NCBI GenBank assembly: GCA_032207245.1
Contig: CM063500.1
Location: 78,331,625-78,395,624 of the forward strand
Direction of reading: 5' to 3'
From: Pardosa pseudoannulata
Taxonomy: Eukaryota > Arthropoda > Arachnida > Araneae > Lycosidae
DNA length: 64,000 bases
Shown: positions 14,251 through 27,147 of the stretch, piece after piece
Layout of the letters: each line of letters begins with the position of its first letter
Position numbering within the stretch: position 1 is the first letter of the stretch
Notes under the pieces: model-generated
What the model was told of the DNA's origin: nothing
Seen by the model: only the letters and a program-made list of their open reading frames with translations
Databases searched by the model: none
Program-made: the position numbers and the translations under genes

Positions 14251-14335
14251 CTTAGAACCTCAAGGAAGTCTAAATAGTGTCTTGCATGTGACTAATGCAA
14301 AAATTTTTATAAAATCACAAATATAGAATAATTAC

Positions 14336-14547
14336 CTGAGCAGCTGCAGTAATAAATAAAATACTGTAAAAGATGGGATTAGTAAACAAGCCCTCGAATA
14401 TGTTCCGCTCCCCATGAATCTTGCGAGCATTTATTTCATTGAAAAGAGTCATCATGACAAATGTGTTGAAGATTATCGTGAAATGTTCAGATGGCTTCGC
14501 ATGAAGAGGAGCATACAACCCAGAATCAATATCAAATATTTTATCCC
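14336..14547 (-). CDS. PMCA: PMCA exon 18: TM7-TM9 region
   Basis: A 212-nt exon, phase 1 to 0, visible residues about 924-994. After an extracellular loop ([20 protein letters not shown]) it encodes the TM8 block [20 protein letters not shown], the conserved [15 protein letters not shown] and the start of TM9 ([15 protein letters not shown]). Acceptor TCTTTTTAG, donor CAG|GTAATT. Confidence 0.97.
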
Positions 14548-15448
14548 CTAAAAAGACAAAAATATAATTACAGCTATTGAAACTCATTTGAAAACATCTA
14601 AAATCCTTTACATACAAGGGTCATTGCGACTCCCTTTCAAAAATCTCTGAAAATTATCATACATTAAATATGACAAATTTTAAATAATTTATGACATAAT
14701 CTGATTAAATATGCATGTGCACACATATAATTTCAATTTCATTAGCAAAATAATATAAACAAATTTCAAATTTATTTATTTATTTATTGAAAATTTGCTG
14801 ACACACAGATTTTTGCTAATGCCACCTGGACGAGTCAAGATCATGAGCTGGATGATACCTGATTAAAGGTGAAGGGTTGTGTCTTTCATTTTGAAGAGAC
14901 CCACAAGGGTAAAAGATTGACTTCAATCAGAGTGAGACTTAGTAATTTGGAAGAAAGAACCAAGCAGAAGACCTCAGGCTTGGTCTGCCAACTCTAGTGG
15001 TATCATTTGAACTTATAGAGCATTGCAACCATGAACCTATTTTATCCGACCTAGCCATTATTAATAACATGGTAGCCTTTGACTGGTATGAACTTCGAAT
15101 TTACAACCCTCCAATTATGAGGTTAATGCCTTTGTTGACTGAGCTACCCCAGATATACACAGCCATTTATATGTAAATAAAATTCTCCAAAAAACTTTCT
15201 AAAATTGATAAAGATAATTTAAAAACAAGCATAAAATTACAAAAACTGGTTCATACTTTTACACAACTAATGAAAAAACTCTTAGAAGTTAGCATGCAAT
15301 GGTTTCATCTCAATATTAAAAAAACATATGTATTTACTAAATATATATATACACACACACACACACTAAGTCAGTGCAGGGTGGTTCAGTTAGTTTATTG
15401 AAAACAGGTGTGTAGTAAAATAAATGACCTATTTATTCAATTACTTAC
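14548..15448 (-). other. PMCA intron between exons 17 and 18
   Basis: A 0.9-kb intron largely occupied by a second, older SINE-like sequence (about 14768-15155), with a short (AC)n tract at 15349-15366 next to an (AT)n run. Confidence 0.75.
14768..15155 (-). mobile_element. Degenerate tRNA-derived SINE of a second family
   Basis: The + strand segment from GGTATGAACTTCGAATTTAC to TTGACTGAGCTACCCCA (about 15085-15153) reads on the minus strand like a tRNA head (GGGGTAGCTCAGTCAA as A-box side, TTCGAAGTTC as decayed B box). A (TTTA)n stretch at about 14771-14790 would be the tail. Target duplication not found. The body differs from the main SINE family here. Confidence 0.55.
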
Positions 15449-15662
15449 CAGCAAAAAGCAGAGTAAATATCACTATAAGTTGATAAACTGCATGGCCTAA
15501 AATATTCTTCATCATCGTTCTAGATATTAAAGGTTTTGATCGTCCATAAGGCTTCCTCAGAAGGAGGTCAGAGGTTGGCAATTCAGTTGCCAAGGCAAGA
15601 GATGCAAGGGTATCCATGATCAGATTCACCCATAACATTTGTACAGCTTTCAGCGGACTATC
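15449..15662 (-). CDS. PMCA: PMCA exon 17: TM6 Ca2+ ligands and TM7 start
   Basis: A 214-nt exon, phase 0 to 1, visible residues about 853-923. TM6 reads [20 protein letters not shown]; its Asn and Asp (about 865 and 869) are the Ca2+-coordinating pair of PMCAs. [18 protein letters not shown] then leads to TM7 ([18 protein letters not shown]). Donor G|GTAAGTAA. Confidence 0.97.
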
Positions 15663-16479
15663 CTAAAAGAATAAAAGTTCTTATTTCAATGAATATGTTA
15701 TTTATATTATGAACAATAAGCTAGCAAATCATGAAAATAAAATTTTTTTGTCTGTGCAATGGTTTTAAGGTCAATTTATTTGGTTTCTATGGAGTACCTA
15801 GGAATTTGAAAACTGCACGGCTCTAACCTCCAAACATAAAAACAATTGAAATACTCTTTGGTCAGCTGTGTTTTCTGGATAACAATTTTGAATGTTTGAA
15901 TAAAAACAATGGTCCACACAAAGCTAGAAGTAGTTATTCTATTACTACTATTTCCAACAAAATGCAATGGGTAACATTGTGGTGCTAAGATCTATTTTGA
16001 CAAAAGTCAAAGATTTATTTCCGACATTAATGCAATGGGCAACACTGTGGTGCTAAAAAAATAAACTCAGTGATAACTAAAGGTGCTTTCATGAATTTGT
16101 TGATAAAATATAAAAACAGAGACTTTAAGGCAAAATTAAACAAAATTTTATGTTTCACAAATTGCAGAAATTAAAACAAAAAATTTCAGCATATTTTACC
16201 AAAATTCAAAGTAAATTTATTAAATATTTGCAAATCACATTCTGTAGAGATGATGTTCAATGCTAGAATACCACTCTTTGGTATCAGATTGGTTGGTTTT
16301 ATAGAATTTATCGGCCCTGAATCCTCTTGGGACATATTGTGCCAAACAAATAGTTAACATTTAAATGATTACTATAAACAACAAGTCAAAACAGCAGGGC
16401 TAAAAGAATGTCAGAGGATAAGAGCAAATATAAAACTATGCAATGACAGTGTATAAATAAAAGCAATGAGTTAATGACT

Positions 16480-16745
16480 TTAAATATATGCATAAAAACC
16501 AATATCTTTTAAAAAATTAATATGATTCAAATGAGGTGGATTATGAAGTAATGAAGTTAGAGATATGAAATGAGCTTTAAAATGATAAGCATGATGGCGA
16601 TAAAAACTTGGATATTCTGCTAGAATGTGTTTTACAGTTATGGGTATTTCACAATTGTTGCAAATAGGGGCAGATTTCCTGAGCAATAGGTGACGATGGG
16701 TGAAACAAGTATGACCGATGTGAAGACGAGTAACACTGACGTCAT
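16480..16745 (-). pseudogene. Non-LTR retrotransposon fragment (C-terminal Cys-rich part)
   Basis: Minus-strand translation gives RLHIGHTCFTHRHLLLRKSA, then CNNCEIPITVKHILAEYPSFY. This matches the C-terminal region after the RNase H domain of I/Jockey-like LINEs (pattern: IGHTRLTHGHLL..PxCxxCxxPLTVKHIL). It is a short broken piece with no reverse transcriptase nearby. Family assignment is from memory of the motif only. Confidence 0.7.
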
Positions 16746-16764
16746 GCTTCCTGGAGGGTCTTTG

Positions 16765-16870
16765 GTATCAGCGACTGCATATTTGAATCCTCTTACAGGA
16801 ATGGATGTTCATAGACATTTGGAACAGTCTTTAAGCAGTAGGTTCCAGTCTTATTAGACCTTATGTAGCA
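16765..16870 (+). mobile_element. Degenerate SINE fragment of the main family, + orientation
   Basis: It reads GGTATCAGCGACTG..., then a decayed B box (TTTGAATCC), then GAATGGATGTTCATAG and TTTAAGCAGTAGGTTCCAGT. This is the complement orientation of the better copies at 50699 and 54183. It abuts the LINE fragment. No target duplication recognised. Confidence 0.7.
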
Positions 16871-17389
16871 AAAAAGTGACTATAGTTCTCCAAACAATAT
16901 TATGCAGATTGATTGATCAAGTGTAAGAGTTGATTGTAATAAAAAGCAGTTAATATTAAACACTAAAGAACAAGACCAAATGATGAAAAAATGATAAACA
17001 ATCTTTTATAAAGAGAGGTAGCTGTTAAAAACTAAACTGTTCTTTAACTGTTCTTTTTTTTTTTTGTTTATAAAACTTGTTGTCTATGACATTTGTTAAT
17101 GTCCTTTTGATTTACATTTAATTCACCAGCTTCTACAGAAGTTACTTATTAATAAATTCCAATTTAAAAAAAAAAAGTCATATTTAGATAGAATAGTTCC
17201 TATTATGAAGAATTTTAATGAAATGAATTTCAATAAAACTAAAAAGTATATGAAAGCTGCTCATTGCAAAGATATATAAATAATGTGAGTATATTGTAAA
17301 ATATTCTATATTTTATAATTATTATTTTACAATTTAATAATTATTATATTATATATTTTCTATATTCTATATTTTAAAATATTCTATAT

Positions 17390-17690
17390 GCCTAACTGGA
17401 GAGAGGCTAGGGGGCCTGGGATTGGCTAGAAAGGCTTTGTCCAAGGAAGTTATTCTCGGGCGTTTGAGAGTTTGTGACCCGACGTTTGGGAAAGAGTGTT
17501 GTTTGATTTTCTTGAAGGATGTTCGTGTCAAGCTCAATGGAGTTTGTTAAATGCTTATAATGTTCCGTGTATATAAATGTAAATACTGAAGTAAAATGTA
17601 CATAGCTGTGAGTGTAGAAATAAAACCAAGAAAAATCAAGAAGCTTGTCTCGGCTCGCTTACTACGTCACAATATATTCAATTTAATAAG
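17390..17690 (+). mobile_element. Possible solo LTR or LTR fragment
   Basis: A GC-richer island in AT-rich intron. It has a TATA-like GTATATAAATG near 17567, a GAAATAAAACC poly(A)-signal-like site near 17617 and a 3' end resembling U5 (GGCTCGCTTACTACGTCACA). No 5' TG boundary or target duplication was found, so the assignment is tentative. Confidence 0.4.
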
Positions 17691-17799
17691 CACTTTGAAG
17701 TTAAACGCTTGCAGTTGTTTAAAGAAACTGTTTAATTTCAAAGTAGACAAACACTTCATAACATTAAAAAATAAAGAATGAAATCTTTAAAATGATTTA

Positions 17800-18848
<1,049 letters not shown>

Positions 18849-19043
18849 CATCGCAAACCCAACATCAGCCTTTTTTAAGGCAGGCCCATCATTGGTACCA
18901 TCCCCTGTCACAGCCACAACTTCTCTATTAGCGTTTAATTTACTGTCGATGATTCCTTTTACAAGTGTATATTTATCTTGAGGAGATGAACGAGCTAACA
19001 CTCGTAGTCGTGGCCATATTTTATCCAATAAGTTTTGTTGAAA
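18849..19043 (-). CDS. PMCA: PMCA exon 15: phosphorylation domain with GDGTNDGP
   Basis: A 195-nt exon, phase 0 to 0, visible residues about 724-788. The N-terminal [10 protein letters not shown] joins the [20 protein letters not shown] block, then [20 protein letters not shown]. The Asp residues of this motif bind Mg2+ at the catalytic site. Acceptor ATTTTAG, donor ATG|GTATGTG. Confidence 0.97.
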
Positions 19044-20186
19044 CTAAAATTACAAATGAAATTAGGATTATATATATTAGTATGTGTGAGTACAGGTGCA
19101 AACACATATACAAATATGTATAAATTGATGACCCAGTTCCAAAGGGCAACAACTTAAAATTCAAAGTTTTAAGATACTGATACTTAATATAAAGATTTTA
19201 AAATACGATTGATAACGATTTATGTATTGATAAAGGTTTGATTACTTAATAATGATCTGAAAAATTCAGTTTATCACAGATTTCCAAATTCCTGTGATGT
19301 AGAGTTGTACTTATTACACAAATATTAAATTCATAAAATAGAAGTTGAATTTTTCAAAGTATTATTGAGTATTAAAATGGCGATATATTAAAACTTTGAA
19401 TTTAGAATTGTTGCCCTTTAGAACTGAGTCATCTGAATATACTTATACTTCAGTGAATAAATTACTTATATTTAGCTTAACAAATATTAATAAACCAAAA
19501 TTTTTCCCTAAAACTACTACTTTAATATAACCTATCACTTATTTACTTTTCACTATTCTGAATGCTATAAACAATTCAAGTATATATTAGAAGTCAATAA
19601 ATGTTTAAAAATTATTCTTTGTTTTAAATATCTCCTGTATCACATGAAACATAATTCCTATCTTTTAATGCGTAACATTAATTCCTTTTTAAAGGCCTAG
19701 AGTAACAGAACATGTCCAATGAACTAAACTCTAAAAACCTGATTCTGAAGTATTTCATGCGTCTCTAACAAATCAGACAAAATTTGTCAGTACATATCAT
19801 AGTCTAAATCATTATCAGGCCATTATGTCAACTTTATATTATAAAGAAATACTACTATACACAAAAAAACTTTACACAAATAAGTAGTATATACTAATCA
19901 CTTTAAATTTATGTATTGTTATCAAAGAGTAAGATTACTGAAAATGAACTCAGAATGAAAAAAAAAAAATGACTGTAATAGGTATAAATAATTGAATTTA
20001 ACAAATATTGACATTTAATAACACATTACTGTAGAATAAGTTAATTTCATAGTAAATTGTAGACAAAAATTTGAAAATAGCTTAAAATTCTACATTATAT
20101 TGATTAATTCAAAAGGTGAATATGAAAATAATTCAAGCTCAAATTCATTTTGTATACACATAAAACAGTATTAAAAATAAATGTAC
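19044..20186 (-). other. PMCA intron between exons 14 and 15
   Basis: A 1.1-kb AT-rich intron. It carries one copy (about 19654-19809) of a dispersed direct repeat whose partner lies on the other side of exon 14. Nothing else stands out. Confidence 0.8.
19654..19809. repeat. Direct repeat flanking exon 14, downstream copy
   Basis: About 150 bp from TTCCTATCTTTTAATGCG to CATATCATAGTCTAAAT, matching 21381-21529 with few differences and one small indel. It has no termini typical of a transposon that I can see. Confidence 0.9.
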
Positions 20187-20366
20187 CTCTCCATTACTAT
20201 CTCTTATCCTTCGATTGAATTCTTTTCCATCTAAGACTAAGAAATCATCCCCTGGTCGGATGATACCACATTTCAAAGCAATTGACCGAGCTGTGTTCAC
20301 ATTATCTCCAGTAACCATACGAACAGTTATCCCTGACCGCTGGCACTTCTTAATGGCATCGGGTAC
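20187..20366 (-). CDS. PMCA: PMCA exon 14: phosphorylation domain with TGDN
   Basis: A 180-nt exon of exactly 60 codons, phase 0 to 0, visible residues about 664-723. It encodes [20 protein letters not shown] followed by [20 protein letters not shown] is a conserved P-domain motif near the phosphorylated Asp. The end ([12 protein letters not shown]) is the usual PMCA hinge. The exon is flanked in both introns by copies of the same roughly 150-bp direct repeat. Confidence 0.97.
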
Positions 20367-20437
20367 CTAGATGCAGAAAATACACATATTTATAATGTTC
20401 ATAGACAGACACACACACACACACATATATATATATA

Positions 20438-20876
20438 TGTAATACGACGGACTTCTCAATAGGGGGTTGCAGTAATGACCATAGAAATGATACCGTTTCA
20501 GCTAAAGACCTTTACTAAGACAACGTTGACGGACGGTTTCCCACTTCATCATAGGGACAGGACAAACTGAAGGGTCAACTAGCATGAAGTTCTATGTACA
20601 AGACACGTAACACCTGGGTCAACATCTGTGGGAAAATATCTCTAGAAAAATCTGTCTCCGACAGCGTGCATCTCCTTTTTATTTGGAAATTTCCTAAATT
20701 GTCCGCTAGGGCCATGAAGGATTTTAATTGGTCAGGCCCCTTCTCCGAGGGCGTAAACTGTAGCCCCAGTGGTCAATTTAGGTTAGGGGTTTTGGGGGAT
20801 GGAAAATGACGCAGGAATTTTTACCCTTGATTTAAGTTTTGAAAACCCCTGAGAATTTTTCTTACATATATGTAGC
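20438..20876 (-). mobile_element. Solo LTR, minus orientation
   Basis: On the minus strand it begins TGTAAGAAAAATTCTCAGG and ends GTCGTATTACA, i.e. TGTAA...TTACA termini. Both sides carry TATA (20434-20437, 20877-20880), a 4-bp duplication, though the left side is in an AT microsatellite, which weakens this. A minus-strand AATAAA lies near 20682. Its base composition is clearly GC-richer than the intron. No internal retroelement genes are present. Confidence 0.72.
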
Positions 20877-21380
20877 GGCTGTTTTTGATCCATCTGCTAC
20901 AAAGCTAGAATAGTATCCCTGCTGGATAATGCAGTTCTGAGGTCATGAAAAAAACAATTAAAGTTTGAATCTAAAAATACTGAGTTTATTCTGACAATCC
21001 ATCTTCGGCATTCTCCCACCAAAATGTTTTACATTCTCTTATTATAATATTGAGAGGATGCAAGTAGGCTAACCAATGAGATTGTTAAGAGTTTGTCAAA
21101 TAGGGCATACTAGAAGTGAAACTAAGTTACGTAAAAGAATTATCAGAATAGTTGCACTAAGCAGAAATTAATTTTAGCTCAAAGTTGCCAAAGGTTACCA
21201 CAGTTAGAGGAAAAACATAGATATCTCACCAAAGGTTGTAATTTTAGAGACAGAATCACCAGAAATTTATATTAAAATACAATTATCATTAAGCTGGTTA
21301 ATTTGGGCTAAAATATTACATAACTAAGTCATATCTTAATTATTATCTCAATACTACATTAAAACACTTTCTTTAATTCA

Positions 21381-21529
21381 AATTCCTATCTTTTAATGCA
21401 TAACATTAATTCCTTTTTAAAAGCCTAGAGTAACAGAACATGTCCAATGAACTAAACTCTAAAAACCTGATTCTGAAATGTGCCTCTAACAAATCACACA
21501 AAATTTGTCAGTACATATCATAGTCTAAA
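21381..21529. repeat. Direct repeat flanking exon 14, upstream copy
   Basis: Partner of 19654-19809 in the same orientation, sharing for example AGAACATGTCCAATGAACTA and CTCTAAAAACCTGATTCTGA. It lacks about 7 bp present in the other copy. Confidence 0.9.
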
Positions 21530-22376
21530 TAATTTATACAGTAAACTGATTTATAAAATATTTTGCAATTAATTATTCTAGAATGATATACTTAAAAAAA
21601 GGAAAAAATATAACAAAAAATTTAATACTGCATATTTGGCATAAAATTAACAAAAAATTTTAGTTCTTAATATCTGATACTGAAATTCAAGATATCTATA
21701 TTAAGCAGACAAGGAGAGCTCCAGGTATCTGATACTGGTGAAAAAAATAAGTGTCATTCCTAATTCCTTTTTTATATATACCATTAGCAAAAATACAGGC
21801 TTTTGTTTCTTTAAAATTTATCTGTGTGTGAATCCATGGAATACAGGTATGTAAGTGTGTGAGAAAGGGAAAAGTGTAACTGTTAGAACTGTTTTAATAA
21901 CTACAATAGTCAGTTTAATTAAAAAGAAACTTCTCCGACTCCTAATAAAAAAACAATTTAAAATAGTCTACCTAAAAATTATAACTTTATCAGGTTTGTA
22001 ATTTTTATGGCATCCTTAAGAAGGCATTCTGATGTTCCTTAATTGTATAGTAAAAATTTATTCCAGTAGTACATATTTAAGATTTCAAAACACTTGAAAG
22101 AGTTACTTTGACAGATTAACACCTTTGCAGACCACAATATTTTAATTTCTAATAGTAATTACCAATGAAAATAATGAAATTATGATACTGAATTGTAGCT
22201 CCTACTCCTATGATCTTATAACACAAACATGCTTTGTCCTAATCAGAAACAGAAATTACAGGATATGGATTCACATCAGCAACAACCAAAAGTAAAACAA
22301 TCAAAACAATGTTATTTTGTCAACAGTCATGGATATGTTAATACACTTATTTTTAAATAAGTTTCTTTATACTTAC

Positions 22377-22641
22377 TTCAGGTCGTACAGGATCTTCAAT
22401 GCCAACCAAACATAAGCATGTTAAATCACAAATAATGATATCTTCTTCTTCCCAATTAGGTTCCTTATCAATACGAACTTGGTTTGCACTTTGAGGAGAA
22501 TATAGATAATCTTTGTAGGCAATGGCAATGGTCCGTAATCCATCACTTGCCATTGGTTCAATAACAGATTTTACAAGTCTGTCTTGATCTTCTTTTGAAA
22601 AGTTCTCAAGTTTACCATCTTTGCCATAAATATATTTACAT
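22377..22641 (-). CDS. PMCA: PMCA exon 13: nucleotide-binding domain, second half
   Basis: A 265-nt exon, phase 2 to 0, visible residues about 575-663. It starts with the last base of a Lys codon and gives CKYIYGKDGKLENF, SVIEPMASDGLRTIAIAYKD, a lineage-specific insert near YSPQSANQVRID, and TCLCLVGIEDPVRPE. The DPVRPE hinge starts the return to the phosphorylation domain. Acceptor CTGTTTCAG, donor GAA|GTAAGT. Confidence 0.97.
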
Positions 22642-23891
22642 CTGAAACAGATTGTACACATATACACAATTACATAACATTATCATATAATGAAATGATT
22701 TTTTTTTCATATTCATGCTAACAAACAAGAAAAGAAAAATCTTTTTACTCCACTTTCAAGACTTTTCAATGTATTTCTAAATCACACTGAATTCCACCTC
22801 TAAAATCAATTATACAAAATCAGTAACAAACTACCATATATTTTTTTAATATAAGCTGAGGGTATGATTTTCTGATGACCCAAAGTTTAAAACCTGTATA
22901 TAAGTCAAAGTGAAAAAAGCAATTTCTAGAATGTTCAAATATGTCACCAAGCAGGTAAAGCGGAGGAAATATTTTCCAATTAAGTTGCTTTAAAATGCTA
23001 AATCAACACTTCTCAAATGTTTCTTGCCTCAGTATCCAATTTAAATACTGCAGAGGTACAGGATTAGTCGCATCTCAAGATAAATACAAGGACATATCTG
23101 AGCATGTTTCAAAAGTGGCGAGGAAAAACAACTTATATATTTTAAATTTTAATTCACTTTATGCATGATAGTTAATTTCATAATTTACACTAACTTATCA
23201 AGATTACTGCAGTTGAGCGTGGTTTTGTAATTGCGGTGTTAGACAATGGGACCAATGGTATTTTATTTAGATGCTAACGACAAGTTTAATTTCTGGCAAC
23301 CCTATATAAAGATCACTTTTTCTTTAAGTAGTAGAGTAAAAAAAAAAATAAGGTTCTATGTTTGTCAATTTATCGATTGTTTCCGGGTTAAGTAGAATTG
23401 TGTTTATTAAAAGATTAGCCGATCTACTACCATCTACTGTACTGTTGTTTGGAAGCGATTATAATACAAATACAAGTCATTTTAAATTTATATTTCAATT
23501 TTTGTGTTTTCTCCTTTCAAAATTTTTAAAGCTTTATTTACTTTTCACCATTATGCATTTTCCTTTTCGTTCTTTACTTTTTTTTTAATCATTTCATTTA
23601 TTTTTGCCAATTTGGTGATTTTGTTGGGAAAAAAATCTGTATATAAACCAATCCCCACTCACACACACATTTTAGGTCTGTAAAAAGCCCACAAAAGTCT
23701 TGGCTTATACATGGAAATATATGGTATGCACCTTCTAGGTCAAAATAAAATGTTACAAATAACTGTTTAATAAAACAGTCATAGTTTATAAACAAAAGAA
23801 TATAAAGTGTATTTTAGGAAAATTATTTGTAAAATTTCTATAAATATGATATGAAAGTCCAGTCATGTACATTACCTTATAATTTTTTATT

Positions 23892-23894
<3 letters not shown>

Positions 23895-23967
<73 letters not shown>
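23895..23967. repeat. (AT)n microsatellite, about 36 units
   Basis: An uninterrupted AT dinucleotide array of 73 bp. Confidence 0.98.
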
Positions 23968-23969
<2 letters not shown>

Positions 23970-24057
23970 AATTACACCCATCTAGATTCTTTGCAGCACA
24001 TTGCAGTCCATTACAAAAAGAAATTTTCCTATTAAGTAAGAGAGTTATAAAAATGTT

Positions 24058-24255
24058 CTAAGAAAGAACATCCTGTATGCTGACACAAGAAAAAAGATAC
24101 TCCCCAGTTATTGTAGCAAAAGTACAAAACACACATTCAAAGGAGTCAACAAGACCAAATTTGAAAAGGTGAATCTGTAAATAATCGTCTGTTGTTTTTA
24201 AACTGAAACAAGCCCCCCCCCTCAATAATTCTTGATAAGGAGACATTGATCTCAA
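24058..24255 (-). pseudogene. Short LINE C-terminal scrap
   Basis: Minus-strand translation contains TTDDYLQIHLFKFGLVDSFECVFC, cut here to its motif: a leucine/His-rich LQIHLFKFGLV followed by the first Cys pair (CVFC). It resembles the post-RNase-H region of I/R1-like LINEs (pattern D.L..HLHKIG...S..CxxC). Weak, single-motif evidence. Confidence 0.4.
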
Positions 24256-24467
24256 TCCTTTTTTTTACCATTGGCAATATCCCTATGGCAGCAAAGTCTA
24301 GCCTTATGATCATGCTGTTCAAAATAAAAATTCAATATATAGTCCAATATAAAATACAAAATGAATTCTTCTACAAAAATAAACTGTTTTTTAAAATAAA
24401 TTTACAATATTTGTTAGAACTCTCAATAGAAGACAATGTTAGTTCTTAGATAACAAAGAAGACATAC

Positions 24468-24706
24468 TTTTTCATAACCATTTCTGAAGCTCCTTTGGTA
24501 TAAACTCTGAACCCTCCTTCAATTGGAATGACAGTGCTCATAGATTTCCTGACAGAGTTAAAGGTGTACACCTTGTGCAGTTTCTCTTCAGGTATATCAT
24601 CTCGCACTGTTTGATAATCTTTACCTAAATCAAGTACAAATGACAGGAGGGCACACTCTGTCTTGTTACCCACTTGCTTTGGAAGATCACCAGGATTGTC
24701 AGGAGG
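24468..24706 (-). CDS. PMCA: PMCA exon 12: nucleotide-binding domain with KGAS
   Basis: A 239-nt exon, phase 0 to 2, visible residues about 496-574. It contains [32 protein letters not shown] and YTKGASEMV. The Lys of KGAS (about residue 566) is the classical FITC-reactive residue at the ATP site. The acceptor is T8-ATTCAG and the donor AA|GTATGTC. Confidence 0.98.
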
Positions 24707-24785
24707 CTGAATAAAAAAAATCAAATATACATAATTCATTTCAATATCAACTAATCAAATAGAACAACTATGAAATATTTTTTAA

Positions 24786-25235
24786 ACCAGGTGACAGATG
24801 TCTTTTTTGACTGCAGATCAAAATTAATTAAAATGTGAGTATTAAAAAGACGTTTTAGATCAATAGCATTTTCCCTTTAAAATAGTCATAAAAAAGCATA
24901 AGTATGAAAACTTAAAAAATTATAAATTTTAATTTTAATTATTATGAAAACGAACATAATTGAAAGAACTTTATTTATAAACATTCTGTTAAATATCATG
25001 ACCCATCTGATGCTGAACATGTGACATCAATTTAGTCAAGTAAGCTTAGTCCTCTTGACACAAATATAAGACATGAATTTTTGCTACTGAAGCTGCACTT
25101 GTTCTTACTTAAAATAAACTCTATACAATAGGCTTATCTTTATACATTGTACTTTAATTCTGGTACTCTAGTGGGTCACTTGAAATTGTCAAATGGGTGA
25201 CTTAGTGATCTTCAGTTCACAAGTTGCCAATACTT
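24786..25235. mobile_element. hAT-like MITE, family X copy 2
   Basis: Shares ordered blocks with 13558-14250: a start containing CAGATGTCTTTTTTGACTGCAG, CTTTAAAATAGTCATAAA, GAAAGAACT, and an end with TGGGTCACTTGAAATTGTCA and a TTGCCAATACTT terminus. It is shorter than copy 1. Ends are approximate. Confidence 0.68.
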
Positions 25236-25244
25236 ATTCTAGAG

Positions 25245-26606
25245 CAGGGGTGCCAACCGAAATCGGTTGGTGGACCAAAAAACAATTTACTGAACTGAGT
25301 TCACTTCACATATAAAGATAAAACAACAAATTATTCAAAATATTTTATTATTGTGCAATATTCAAAGTATGCATTTTTACAGTATCAGCTGCGACTGTAC
25401 ATAAAAGTTGTGTTATACATATATCATAACTACAACAACAATAAACGTTAACAGTACTGTATTTATAATAAGCACCAACACCTTACCTTCCTCCCTAATC
25501 ATGAGGGTTAAAATATTATTATATTTATACTATAAATATATATTGTAGTTTATTCACAAGCACTACCTTGCATGCATTATTTTAATTACATGCATTATTT
25601 TAAAATTAATGTGATATTTGTTTTTGTATTTTACTAAAGATTTTGTTAATATCAATGGATAATGTAGTCGACACGCATCGTAGCTGATTGGTTATGTTTT
25701 TATCAAGCAACCTGCTGCGACACTTCATTTTTACAATGTCTAATTTGGAAAAAAATGATTTGCAGGGATAAGTAGTTCCAAATTCTGATATAATACACAT
25801 TGTCAGTAGTGTTAAATTTGGAAATTTATCTTCGGCGATATATTTTTGATAGTACTCAATCTTATTTCCTTCGTAGAGGCATTTTAGCTCAATGTTTGAT
25901 TGCAATTCTATTAGCTCCATTTGTAAATTTGGCAGTGCTAATTCAACCTCTACATAAAGAGAAAAAAAAAACAGTAAATATGATAAACACAAGCTAATGA
26001 TGTGACTAGTGAACATAATCTCCAAAAGTTTAACCATTGATTTAAGGAAATATAATGCATTTTCTTGACAAATGTGAACTGATACTTTTGTAAGTAACAA
26101 AAACATATAATTTGAGTTGCAACACTACTATACTGTTTTATACATCAAATTAAACATTTTGGAGGTTAGAATTTCAAACGCATTGTTAGCTTTTTTCTAA
26201 ATAAACAATACCTTAATTATTCCTTTACAATTAATGATAACTTCACAATAGCCCTAAATATAATTTATTACTTTCTTTCCATACAACTTCCACCGACTGG
26301 TCAGACAGGGCATGTGCACATAACGCAAGTCAGCTGGTTGTATAAGTAATGGCCAATTGACAGAATATTCTAGAACACTCAAATTTCAAAGGAACCAGTC
26401 TAACCCTACTCAAAGGCCAGGTTTACGTTGGTTACAATCAAGTCTTAACGTACATAATACGTGATATTTATTATTGCAAACATTAACAACTAAAATTCTA
26501 TGTTTCAACTGTATATAGTCAAAATGACTTAAAACTATATAGACAGTTGAAAACTTCAATTGGGTAGCAAAAAGATTTTAAATGGGCCATGGGTTGGGCA
26601 TGCCTG
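25245..26606 (-). mobile_element. hAT element remnant with transposase C-terminus
   Basis: Starts CAGGGGTGCCAACC and ends GGGTTGGGCATGCCTG, which are imperfect inverted repeats (reversed end: CAGGCATGCCCAACCC). No matching 8-bp duplication was found, so the right end is tentative. The minus strand from about 25970 to 25606 encodes the hAT dimerisation region: LPNLQMELIELQSN, FGTTYPCKSFFSKLDIVKMK and SRLLDKNITNQLRCVST. The upstream catalytic portion is missing or unreadable. Confidence 0.75.
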
Positions 26607-26812
26607 AACCATTAGTTCTCAGCAGGGCAATAAAGCAACTTGGTGGTAGGTAAGGCAATACTGGGGGGCAGTGAACTTGTTTTGGATGGCCAGGGGTGGA
26701 CAGGGGAGCAAGAGAGGTAACCCACATACCCATTTTACAGATGTGGAAATTATAATTTTTCATTTTACAGCATAGAATGGATAAATATAAACAAACTATC
26801 TGAACATATTAC

Positions 26813-26919
26813 CATTACACGTGAAGTATAAGCACTATTTATAGATATTCCAGTCACCAGCAAGTCAGCAACATGAGATGGTAAAGTTTCAAATTTTGGA
26901 TTAACTTTGAAATGAGAAC
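26813..26919 (-). CDS. PMCA: PMCA exon 11: start of nucleotide-binding domain
   Basis: A 107-nt exon, phase 1 to 0, visible residues about 460-495. Conservation is modest (GSHFKVNPKFETLPS) until the family signature ISINSAYTSRVM, equivalent to the vertebrate AIAINSAYTTKI. The donor ATG|GTAATA leaves the frame between codons, matching the phase-0 start of exon 12. Confidence 0.94.

Positions 26920-27147
<228 letters not shown>

Larger units (their letters stand above)
11751..14335 (-). other. PMCA intron between exons 18 and 19
   Basis: A 2.6-kb intron containing a SINE copy (12097-12273) and an hAT-like MITE (about 13558-14250). The stretch 12285-13550 holds somewhat GC-richer sequence around 12480-12960 with no element I can name, plus a small AT palindrome near 12757-12800. 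Confidence 0.75.
20367..22376 (-). other. PMCA intron between exons 13 and 14
   Basis: A 2.0-kb intron containing an (AC)n(AT)n microsatellite (about 20409-20437), a minus-strand solo LTR (20438-20876) and the upstream copy of the direct repeat (21381-21529). The remainder is plain AT-rich sequence. Confidence 0.8.
22642..24467 (-). other. PMCA intron between exons 12 and 13
   Basis: A 1.8-kb intron with a long (AT)n tract (23895-23967) and a LINE scrap (about 24058-24255). The stretch 22860-23640 is unassigned. Confidence 0.75.
24707..26812 (-). other. PMCA intron between exons 11 and 12
   Basis: A 2.1-kb intron almost entirely made of two adjacent hAT-related elements (24786-25235 and 25245-26606). 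Confidence 0.75.

Noticed and set aside
23895..23967. CRISPR-like or structured repeat
   Set aside because: It is a simple AT dinucleotide array; there are no spaced repeats anywhere in this eukaryotic window.
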